This document shows, piece after piece, positions 26,422 to 33,919 of a DNA stretch of 64,000 nt (positions are counted from its first letter, which is position 1; each line of letters begins with the position of its first letter). Location of the stretch: the NCBI GenBank assembly GCA_947494715.1, contig CANLWG010000005.1, positions 186,001 to 250,000 on the forward strand, given 5' to 3'. Under the pieces are notes generated by a model. That model saw only the letters and a program-made list of their open reading frames with translations. It ran no database searches and had not been told where the DNA came from. This DNA comes from an uncultured Flavobacteriaceae bacterium. Lineage in GTDB: Bacteria; Bacteroidota; Bacteroidia; Flavobacteriales; Flavobacteriaceae. The position numbers were made by a program, and so were the translations under genes.

Positions 26422-28956
26422 TTACTTCGAATCTTCTAGCTTTTTATATCTACCCCTCTTTTTTACAGTAGGTGCTTTTGGTTTCTTTTTGACCTTGCCT
26501 TTTTTCTTTCGTGGTAAAGATTTACTGCTTGAACTGGATGAACTTCCCACTAGCGGCAATTCGCCCGAGCTGTCCTCCTCATCGGATTCCTCCAAATCGT
26601 TTTTCAGGAGACCTCTTGTCCTTTTCAACCCCTTTTCCCGTTTCTTTTTAGGACTTTCCGACCCACTTTTTTTATTTCCTCTTCCTTTCCTACTTGATTT
26701 TGGGGAGGAACTGGAGCTGGAATCATCTTCCTGAAGTTCATCATCAAAATCGTAGGGTACATCGGGAAAATTTTCATCAGGAATATCGACTGAATCATGT
26801 TGGCCATGGTGTACGTTTTGAAAATGGTTATAGTTTACATTGGCCAAATGAATGGTATGATCTCCGTTACCATAGGGCTGAATGGTCAATTCCTGATTTC
26901 CAAAACCGAATACATGAACCACTATTCTTGCATTAAGTCGTCTAGCCAATTCGCGAATATGTTCATCTTCCGCCCATACGCCATCACCTCTGGCCTCAGC
27001 AAAGGTTTGCCCAACTATGGAACGGTAATATGCGACACCCTTGTTCCCGGAAATGGCCCGATTTACGGCATTATAAAAGCAATTTCCATCACCAGGTACG
27101 TCCGTGGTTATCCGATGAAAATTACCATTCACGGTACAGGCTACAGGTTGACTCCAGTCTACTTCATCATCCTGTTGCTGTCCTTTGCCTTTCTTCCCCA
27201 TACTTTTTTTCTTATCCCACATCACCTCAAAGTTAAATCCGGAACGAGGTCCATGCCCACCGACATCCTGAATAACAACGGGCTTGGACAAAATTCCTCC
27301 GGATCGTTTACTGTGTTGCTCAAAACTCTTGGATTTCGTATTCGGTTTGGGGAAAAATTTACTTGCATAGGTACGGGAATGGGTTCTAAAACCCTGATGT
27401 AATCGGTTTTGGGCAAGCTTTTTGATCAGCTGATCCAGTATTCTCCTTACATAATCTATAGATCCCCTGCACATATTGGTACACATGGTATTCGGAAAGG
27501 AATCCACATCAAGGACGGCTTGAAGGATAACACCCCCCGGAAAAAGTTTTAGAAAAGTAGCAATAAGATGCCCTATCAAATCCGGTCTTTCTTTAATATC
27601 ATGTGCAAAAGCGTTCTCACTATGGTATAAAGGAGGGCCATAATTAGAAATGTTTTCTGGCTTACCTTTTACATTGTTTACGGCCATTGAGAGCGAAGAA
27701 CGCCTACCAAATTCATCCAAATGGGTTTGAGAAGCCAAAAATTCCTGATATGTTTCCCTGTGGTCAACCGTCATCTCTCCAAATGAGTCTTGTGCCTTAC
27801 CGGAACTAGAAGATGTTTTCACTCGTGGGCCTGAATCTTGACTTTGCCATGCCCCCGGTATTCTCGCCTGCCATTGTTGGATCTTTCCTCCCTTAACCTG
27901 ATATACGATAGTAATGCCGGCCGACACCCTATTGGTGGTATTTAGATCCTCCTTGCGCATTTTAGTGCGGTTTATATTAAAATCACGCAAATAGTTCCGC
28001 AACCAACCTTCATTGGTAGAAAACTTGGTCTTATCGGCCAAAATGGTATCCAATTGGCTATCACCGGTTAGCAATATTCCAGCAGTATCCCTTAGATAAT
28101 TGGAAACTTCAAAGGGAAATTCAGCATAATCCATATCCTCTTCATAATTGGGCGGGGGAATCCTAGTACCCTTTAAATATTGTATCATATCAGATTTTGA
28201 AATAACTCGTATTTTATCGTCAATAAGTGCGTCCATAATTTTTTCCATCCGACTTCCTTGATCTTTCTTTTTTAACCCCATTGCTCCCAAGGCGGACGTT
28301 ACATTAGGCGGTAACGGATATTTTATATGACCATCCTCGCGAATATAAATAAGCCTTTGTATAGGGTTTTGCCCAGAAATTGGTAAAACACCTTGTTCTA
28401 ATCCCTTTTCATTGTACTTATCATTTGTAAAAGATTTTTTAGCCAACTCACTATCCATTTGTTGGGCTTTTGCACCCATCTCATCCGCTTCCCGTTCCAA
28501 TCCCGAATCATCATTAATACGTACCTTACCTTTCATTTGCATGGTAGGTCCTACCCGTCCCTGTTTTTGTTGTACCACATGCCAAGCCTCATGTGATAGA
28601 TGTTTTTCCTGTCCCGTAGCCAAATGAATATCAGTACCTTGGGCATAGGCATGTGCCTGTATTTGAGCAGGTTTGTCCGAATTGTAGTGTACTTTTACAT
28701 CGTCCATTCCATAACCGGAAAGGTTTTCGAGGCCTGTTTTTAAGTTATCCGGTAAACCTGTATTATTGGGTTTTCGCTGTACCATGGGGTTCCCAACTAC
28801 GCTTTTACCCATAGCTTCCAACTGTTTTCTCTGTACCGCCGCCTCGGACCGGTTGTCTACCAACCCAGGTGGGGAAGTAGAAGGTTTCTTTTTTGACGAA
28901 TTAGGGGCTATAGAGCTGCTATGACTTTCATGTTTTTTATGTATAAATGATTCCAT
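26422..28956 (-). CDS. eCIS cargo candidate: DUF4157 + deaminase-like region + OTU protease domain
   Basis: An 844-aa protein. Residues 31-62 hold the [13 protein letters not shown] leader shared with the neighbouring gene product. Residues 66-163 are the eCIS core domain DUF4157, with [20 protein letters not shown] (HExxH at 122-126) and the final LEREADEMG helix. Residues about 390-520 contain HSE (445-447) and CTNMC (492-496) in a context like that of nucleic-acid/nucleotide deaminases (H-x-E and CxxxC; the usual Pro is absent). Residues about 605-716 are an OTU cysteine protease: [13 protein letters not shown] with Asp623 and Cys626, and His711 in NYNHFQNV. The last 100 residues are a Ser/Lys/Glu-rich tail with KKKREK and [10 protein letters not shown]. 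It is the last gene of the cluster. I infer a secreted effector that attacks ubiquitin conjugates in a eukaryote; the deaminase call is less certain. Confidence 0.8.
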   Translation of the reverse strand: MESFIHKKHESHSSSIAPNSSKKKPSTSPPGLVDNRSEAAVQRKQLEAMGKSVVGNPMVQRKPNNTGLPDNLKTGLENLSGYGMDDVKVHYNSDKPAQIQAHAYAQGTDIHLATGQEKHLSHEAWHVVQQKQGRVGPTMQMKGKVRINDDSGLEREADEMGAKAQQMDSELAKKSFTNDKYNEKGLEQGVLPISGQNPIQRLIYIREDGHIKYPLPPNVTSALGAMGLKKKDQGSRMEKIMDALIDDKIRVISKSDMIQYLKGTRIPPPNYEEDMDYAEFPFEVSNYLRDTAGILLTGDSQLDTILADKTKFSTNEGWLRNYLRDFNINRTKMRKEDLNTTNRVSAGITIVYQVKGGKIQQWQARIPGAWQSQDSGPRVKTSSSSGKAQDSFGEMTVDHRETYQEFLASQTHLDEFGRRSSLSMAVNNVKGKPENISNYGPPLYHSENAFAHDIKERPDLIGHLIATFLKLFPGGVILQAVLDVDSFPNTMCTNMCRGSIDYVRRILDQLIKKLAQNRLHQGFRTHSRTYASKFFPKPNTKSKSFEQHSKRSGGILSKPVVIQDVGGHGPRSGFNFEVMWDKKKSMGKKGKGQQQDDEVDWSQPVACTVNGNFHRITTDVPGDGNCFYNAVNRAISGNKGVAYYRSIVGQTFAEARGDGVWAEDEHIRELARRLNARIVVHVFGFGNQELTIQPYGNGDHTIHLANVNYNHFQNVHHGQHDSVDIPDENFPDVPYDFDDELQEDDSSSSSSPKSSRKGRGNKKSGSESPKKKREKGLKRTRGLLKNDLEESDEEDSSGELPLVGSSSSSSSKSLPRKKKGKVKKKPKAPTVKKRGRYKKLEDSK

Positions 28957-29038
28957 AATCCAACCTTTGACAAACTATATATTCTAAGCTATTCCAGGAT
29001 ACATTCGTAATCTTTTATCACCTTGGCATCACTCGGTG

Positions 29039-30136
29039 TTATTTTTCGAACTTCCCTCTGCGTTCTCTGCTCTTCTTCACTTTTTCTTTATACTCTGCCA
29101 TTGCTTTTTGATAGGCTTTCCAGCCATTTTTTCCAATTTTTTGTGCTTCGGCACCTTGTCTTAACGCATCTATTTCTTCCTTGTTTATCTCATCGGGTAT
29201 CAATCGGACAAGTTCTTGTGGTACATTTCCCCTATACAGACCTTCATAGGCCCTTCCCGCATATTCTACTGCGGTCGGGTTGCTTTGAACAGCCTCCTCC
29301 ACCTCTGCTTTAGGAATATAGTTTTCTCCCAAGGAATGTACTACGACCGCTTGTCCTACCCCTCCACTTCGAAAACGGTTGGTAGGCATTTCGGAAACGG
29401 AAATATAGGCCGTAGATCCTGAACTTTCCCCTGTAACATGTTTTTCAATATCCCTATCCCCGCCGGGAGCAAGAAGACCTTTTCCCTCTAGCAAATTCTC
29501 GGCATCCTTTTTATCAATGGATCGAAGCGTTATTTTTCCCGCGGCGAACAGCTTTATTAACTTTTTTTTCAAATCATCTCCACCACTTTTGGTCTTATTG
29601 ACCCTGTCCGAGGCCATAAGTTTATCTCGGAGGGTAAGTCTTTTCTTTTTCTTAGGTTTTCTGCGAAGGACGCTCGATGTGGAAACTGAACTTGGTGCTT
29701 CTGACTCTTCTTCAGAACTGGATAAACCTGATTCCCCATTTGTATTTGATGTCCCCGATTTTTCATCCGATGCTATGCGGCTATAGTAGACCCTCCAATT
29801 CTTTTCATTTAAAAAAGTATAATGGTAACCGTCATCCTTATAATTTCCTTCATCGTTGGGATGTTCCTCATACAAGGTGAATTCACATATCTCATGTCCT
29901 TCATGGGTTCTGTTTTCGGTAACCTTCATACGCTGAACGGTATTGTTGGATCCTACACCTACTATTTTATTTCCCAAAGTACAATTGAACATAGCATCCG
30001 CCTGTTTTTTCCGTAATACAGTTTCAGATCGGTTATCAGGAATTGTAATGGCCTTGGCACCTATTTTACCGTTTGCATTTTCTGAAAACCCGACCTTGCT
30101 CTTCGAAGACAGTTCTTTTCTTTTGATCAATTGCAT
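29039..30136 (-). CDS. eCIS cargo candidate with ADP-ribosyltransferase-like C-terminal region
   Basis: A 365-aa protein without signal peptide. Residues 33-50 (PDNRSETVLRKKQADAMF) align in exact register with residues 33-50 of the DUF4157 protein downstream, which suggests a common loading or targeting segment. A Ser/Glu-rich linker (125-156) and a basic KPKKKKR patch (160-166) follow. Residues about 215-315 contain EKHVTGESSGSTAYISVS, strand GQAVVVHSL and EGLYRGNVPQELVRLI, an order that resembles small ADP-ribosyltransferase toxin domains (His...S-x-[YF]-I-S...late strand). Catalytic assignment is tentative. There is no DUF4157 domain, unlike the partner. Confidence 0.7.
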   Translation of the reverse strand: MQLIKRKELSSKSKVGFSENANGKIGAKAITIPDNRSETVLRKKQADAMFNCTLGNKIVGVGSNNTVQRMKVTENRTHEGHEICEFTLYEEHPNDEGNYKDDGYHYTFLNEKNWRVYYSRIASDEKSGTSNTNGESGLSSSEEESEAPSSVSTSSVLRRKPKKKKRLTLRDKLMASDRVNKTKSGGDDLKKKLIKLFAAGKITLRSIDKKDAENLLEGKGLLAPGGDRDIEKHVTGESSGSTAYISVSEMPTNRFRSGGVGQAVVVHSLGENYIPKAEVEEAVQSNPTAVEYAGRAYEGLYRGNVPQELVRLIPDEINKEEIDALRQGAEAQKIGKNGWKAYQKAMAEYKEKVKKSRERRGKFEK

Positions 30137-30150
30137 AATTCTTCAAATAA

Positions 30151-30693
30151 TTAAGTTTTCGGTTTTTTCTTTACTTTTACCTTTACTGGGCCTTTAGCAC
30201 CTCTGTAATCCTGTACCGAACAAAAGTCATAACGATGTAGATAATCCTTTAGTCGGGCTAAGTGCGGACTGTAATAATCTATTTTCAACGGTTTGTCCAT
30301 AAGCATATTTACCAGATGGTCGTTAAATAGTTGGGTGCGTCTAAATAAGCCTTTACTTTTCGATATTCCCTTCAAAGTAAAGTTCACCAGATCTTCCGGT
30401 GAATCATCTTCTTCATTTAGATGCCTTTTTATTTGCTTGTATACATATTTTTTGAACTCCTCTAGAATATGTTCAACTTCTTCTTTTTCATTATCCAAAA
30501 CAAGTCCTATTTTCCTATGTGTAATTATATACCCTTTGATCCTCAACCCATGCTTGCGGTCACATTTGTTCAGTGCCTTAGCTATAATAACCTTGGACCA
30601 ATATGGGGGCACCAATCTTTTCCATGGGCCCAAAAAGAGCAATAATTCTACGTATTTCCTTTTATCTTCAACTGTTTTGGTGTTTTCTGTCAT
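30151..30693 (-). CDS. Protein resembling a RAYT/Y1 transposase without its catalytic HUH motif
   Basis: A 180-aa basic protein. Residues about 50-95 (LRIKGYIITHRKIGLVLDN, then EVEHILEEFKKYVYKQIKRH) look like the core of REP-associated tyrosine transposases, where the pattern is a-Y-V-I-M-P-N-H-x-H-L followed by an amphipathic DFKK helix. Here the HxH pair is replaced by H-R-K, so the metal site is lost. It could be a domesticated nucleic-acid-binding protein or simply share the fold by chance. It is 14 bp upstream of the ART-like gene, inside the eCIS cluster. Its C-terminus (VKVKVKKKPKT) is strongly basic. Confidence 0.6.
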   Translation of the reverse strand: MTENTKTVEDKRKYVELLLFLGPWKRLVPPYWSKVIIAKALNKCDRKHGLRIKGYIITHRKIGLVLDNEKEEVEHILEEFKKYVYKQIKRHLNEEDDSPEDLVNFTLKGISKSKGLFRRTQLFNDHLVNMLMDKPLKIDYYSPHLARLKDYLHRYDFCSVQDYRGAKGPVKVKVKKKPKT

Positions 30694-30771
30694 ATCAGCG
30701 TTATGTTACTTTTTCGCAATACAGCTTAATTTTGAGGAATCCATAGGACTATCCAGGTCTGTCCTTTCTAA

Positions 30772-32127
30772 TTAGTTGATCAGAGCTACTGTTTTATTCT
30801 CTTTCATAAACTCACGTCTTATCCCCATCATCAATTCTTCTTGGCTTACCACCGTGCCATTTCTGTGTATGGTAGCCAAAGCACAAAATCGTAGGACATT
30901 AATGATAGAACCACCTGCCAGTTCATAATCCTCTGCTATTTGCCAAAGGTCAATTTCAGGGTTTAGGCTGCAGGTATTGGAAAAGGCATTTTTCCAAATT
31001 CGGTACCGTTCTTCGGGGCTGGGCATTCTAAAGTGAATCATAGACTGAAATCTTCTGGTAAAGGCCTGATCCAGATTTGCTTGAAGGTTCGAGGCCAAAA
31101 TAACCACCCCCGGAAAGTCTTCGATCCGTTGTAATAAATAAGCTGTTTGCTGATTGGCATATCTGTCATTGGAAGAATTTGTAGCTGTGCGCTTCCCAAA
31201 GAGGGCATCGGCTTCATCAAAGAAAAGAATCCAATCCTTGTTTTCGGCAATGGTAAATATACGGGCAAGGTTTTTCTCGGTTTCCCCAATATACTTGGAT
31301 ACCATCATGGCCAAATCTACCTTATACACATCCCTTTGAGAGGCCTTTCCCAAAAGTGTTGCGGTTAGGGTCTTTCCCGTCCCCGGTGGCCCATAAAACA
31401 GGGCACGATATCCAGGTTTTATGTGTTTTTTCAAACCCCATTGTTTCAGCAGTACATGCCCATACTCCAGCCAATTATGAATTTCCATGAGCTGTTCCGA
31501 AATTCCTTGATCTAGGATAACATCGTCCCATTCCATAGGGGTCGTAATGTGATATGCCGGAAAGTTTGGGCCATGTTCCATTTTTAATTTTTCTCCAGTT
31601 AGAAAATAATGCAACCAAAAATTTGACATACTTAGGGTGCCATTGTAATCAGGAATATGGGATTCGGTTTCCTGCAATATCAATACTTCCCTTTTAAGCA
31701 ATACCCTATCCCTATCTAAAACATCCATTACGGCATATCGCAATTCCGGATTCACGGCAGCAATTAAAAAACAAAGGGTTTGCCCAGTAGGCAGAAAACC
31801 ATTATGACTCGAATTCTCTTCCCCTCCAAATTCTGTAAACCCCCTATCATAGATTTGATTTTTACCAAAAAAAATATCCAGGACCTCGGGCCGTAGATGT
31901 GGGGCCATTGCAAGGGCCATACCCAAACGATCAAATACATTAAGCTTCTCTTCCAGAACAAAATGGGCATAAGGACCATCATCCTCAAATAAATCCGGTA
32001 AGGGGATATTCAGCCAATGCTTTTCATGCCCTTCCTGCATCAGATAACTTGTTACTACCTGATGGATCACTTTTTGCAACCAATCTATTTCTGCCTGTAG
32101 AATATGTATGGCCTTATAAGCTTCCAT
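30772..32127 (-). CDS. eCIS AAA+ ATPase (Afp15-like)
   Basis: A 451-aa cytoplasmic ATPase. The N-terminal 200 residues form the eCIS-specific helical part; then Walker A GPPGTGKT (246-253), Walker B ILFFDEAD (300-307), sensor LASN, and arginine finger TRRF (357-360). In Afp/PVC systems this ATPase is needed for assembly, probably maturing the particle. It is the standard last structural gene and a hallmark of eCIS against T6SS, which has a ClpV-type ATPase instead. The start overlaps the end of the 307-aa gene by 14 bp, so translation is probably coupled. Confidence 0.92.
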   Translation of the reverse strand: MEAYKAIHILQAEIDWLQKVIHQVVTSYLMQEGHEKHWLNIPLPDLFEDDGPYAHFVLEEKLNVFDRLGMALAMAPHLRPEVLDIFFGKNQIYDRGFTEFGGEENSSHNGFLPTGQTLCFLIAAVNPELRYAVMDVLDRDRVLLKREVLILQETESHIPDYNGTLSMSNFWLHYFLTGEKLKMEHGPNFPAYHITTPMEWDDVILDQGISEQLMEIHNWLEYGHVLLKQWGLKKHIKPGYRALFYGPPGTGKTLTATLLGKASQRDVYKVDLAMMVSKYIGETEKNLARIFTIAENKDWILFFDEADALFGKRTATNSSNDRYANQQTAYLLQRIEDFPGVVILASNLQANLDQAFTRRFQSMIHFRMPSPEERYRIWKNAFSNTCSLNPEIDLWQIAEDYELAGGSIINVLRFCALATIHRNGTVVSQEELMMGIRREFMKENKTVALIN

Positions 32128-33037
32128 AGGTCAAAAAGAATTTTTCAACATCATCCATATTGGCATCATCCCATCTAAAGTATAGTAAAGCTGTATTGGG
32201 ATTCAAATCATTGGTTTGCAACATATCCAAAACGCTGGTCTGTACTGAACGCGGCAAGGAGGTATGATGTGAAACAGGATCGAATTGAAAATCATAATCA
32301 AAAAAGTTGCCCGCCCATTCATTTTTATTTTCACGTTGGGTTATAAGATCACTAACAAAAATATCTAACTTTTCTGGCTGGACAACCAGTTTTTTCGCTT
32401 TGAAAAAAATGGATTTACGTTTGCACTCCCTGTGGTAAAACTCGATATCCTTGGTTTGTATGTTCTTGGTCTTACTATGGCCAAAAAGATCGACCAGACC
32501 AAAATTCTCAGCTTCTGTGGCAATCTCCAATTCACCTTTTCCGGAACTTGAAATAGCGAGCGTCCAATCTGCTGCGGTAGCGCTCTCGGTCACCACATAC
32601 AATTCGCGAAATGAATAACAGGTTTGCGTTAATTTTATGATCAACTCATCTTTAAGGTCATACCAATTCTTTATTTTGACCGATTCGGGTCGATTCCCTT
32701 TAAAAAGGAAGCTTCCTTTGTCGTGAAACGCAATAATTTGTTTACTAAATTGAAAATCCCCATCCACTACATCATGGCCACTTTCTCTTCCAGAATAGGG
32801 TTTAGTTACCCCTACATTGATGTTCCAATTGGCAGGACTTAAAGGTCTATGATCAAAATCACAATCTTCCCTAGCTACCAAGCCTTTCCTGAAAATATTT
32901 CCAAGTGGTAACATTTCCCCATTTTTAATTTGGAAAAAATCCCCTGGGTAAACCTCATACTGCAATGGAAGTACAGGAATAAAACCGTTTGTACGGATAT
33001 AGAAATTACGGTAAAACTTTTTATATACAGTCTCCAT
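32114..33037 (-). CDS. eCIS-linked protein of unknown family, candidate gasdermin-like fold
   Basis: A 307-aa protein with no signal peptide. I do not recognise it with certainty. Its strand-rich layout (residues 15-45 GFIPVLPLQYEVYPGDFFQI and NGEMLPLGNIF; 100-130 GSFLFKGNRPESVKIKNW; 150-215 ELYVVTESATAADWTLAI and SIFFKAKKLVV) reminds me of bacterial gasdermins, where a similar order of strands, a YLVT/LYVVT element and a closing ff-x-A-x-x-L strand occur. This is a memory-based resemblance, not a demonstrated homology. It overlaps the AAA+ gene by 14 bp. The long hairpin in front of it (33064-33085) separates it from the structural genes. Other options: a tail cap or assembly factor. Confidence 0.6.
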   Translation of the reverse strand: METVYKKFYRNFYIRTNGFIPVLPLQYEVYPGDFFQIKNGEMLPLGNIFRKGLVAREDCDFDHRPLSPANWNINVGVTKPYSGRESGHDVVDGDFQFSKQIIAFHDKGSFLFKGNRPESVKIKNWYDLKDELIIKLTQTCYSFRELYVVTESATAADWTLAISSSGKGELEIATEAENFGLVDLFGHSKTKNIQTKDIEFYHRECKRKSIFFKAKKLVVQPEKLDIFVSDLITQRENKNEWAGNFFDYDFQFDPVSHHTSLPRSVQTSVLDMLQTNDLNPNTALLYFRWDDANMDDVEKFFLTYGSL

Positions 33038-33063
33038 AAGGTTTGTTTTAATCGGATAAGGTC

Positions 33064-33085
33064 CACCACCCTTATTCGGGTGGTG
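33064..33085 (-). terminator. Strong hairpin inside the eCIS cluster
   Basis: CACCACCC and GGGTGGTG make a perfect GC-rich 8-bp stem with loop TTATTC in the 55-bp space between the 274-aa gene and the 307-aa gene. There is no T tract after it on the minus strand, so it could be an attenuator or mRNA-processing and stability structure that sets lower expression of the ATPase and cargo genes. Confidence 0.5.
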
Positions 33086-33092
33086 AACTATG

Positions 33093-33917
33093 TTACGATG
33101 CCAATGCAGCTGCAGTAGCGGCCGTTAAGCCCGAGCTTAGCGATTTCCAATTCACGGTGGCCTTGTTTAGTTGTGCTTTGGCATGGTTCAACTGTTTTAA
33201 GGCATCATTACTTGCTTTATGGGCTATTCTATAATCCGTTTTGGAGGTTTCATAGGCCTCATATAAAAGTGATTTCAACGAAACCTTTTGTTCTGGATTG
33301 ATTTCTCCTTTCGCGTTTGTACGGGTCAATATTTCGTACAATTTCATAGATTGCGAGTATTCCAATGACGCTGCTGCTTCCGATTCCATATTCGCGGCTT
33401 GGGAAGCAAATGTAGATTTTAAGGCCACCAGAGTAAGTGCTACGGCATTATTGGCATCCTTTCCTACGGTTTGGATCATCGTAATCAACTCGTCCGATAT
33501 CAATGGGTTTTTTACCTTTTTTCTGACTACGATGGTGGCCAATCTGTTGATCATTTCCGCGGTATAGATCAACTTATCCATGACGTCCCTCATTTCCTGT
33601 GCTACTTCTTTAATTTTTGCATCTGCATTTACTATTTCATTAAAAGCGATGTCCGAATTACTTCTGAGGTCGAAGGCATTCTGTACTACCTCATCCAATA
33701 AATCTTTTGCGGCCAGTGCCTGTGCCCTATTTTCTTCCGCAATCTTTAGAAAATTTAAGAATTTTGTATACTTGGCCTTAAAAGCTTCAACAATAGTGGT
33801 TAACTGTTGTACCTCATGCTGAGCATCAAGCACCTCTATAGTCAAGTTGTCCAGTTCAGCTTTCTTTCTTTCGGTTATCCCATATTTTTTTATGGGCGTT
33901 AATGTACGTAGTGTCAT
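33093..33917 (-). CDS. eCIS-linked coiled-coil protein, function unknown
   Basis: A 274-aa almost wholly helical protein: long heptad stretches such as LDAQHEVQQLTTIVEAFKAK and KDLLDEVVQNAFDLRSN, with Ala-rich helices (SQAANMESEAAASLEYSQ). There is no signal peptide or membrane helix. It shares with its upstream neighbour (723 aa) an Ala/Asn-rich helical style, so both may pack together along the particle or in a tail-end structure. The gap is 2 bp, so they are co-translated. I know of no Afp counterpart by sequence. Confidence 0.7.
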   Translation of the reverse strand: MTLRTLTPIKKYGITERKKAELDNLTIEVLDAQHEVQQLTTIVEAFKAKYTKFLNFLKIAEENRAQALAAKDLLDEVVQNAFDLRSNSDIAFNEIVNADAKIKEVAQEMRDVMDKLIYTAEMINRLATIVVRKKVKNPLISDELITMIQTVGKDANNAVALTLVALKSTFASQAANMESEAAASLEYSQSMKLYEILTRTNAKGEINPEQKVSLKSLLYEAYETSKTDYRIAHKASNDALKQLNHAKAQLNKATVNWKSLSSGLTAATAAALAS

Positions 33918-33919
33918 AA

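Noticed and set aside
26796-27402. A 201-aa plus-strand frame inside the OTU/DUF4157 gene
   Set aside because: It is entirely antisense to well-supported domain-coding sequence, and its translation has no domain or signal.
30151-30693. Active IS200-type transposase
   Set aside because: The HUH metal motif is missing, there are no flanking REP or subterminal hairpin ends, and the gene lies tightly inside the eCIS operon.
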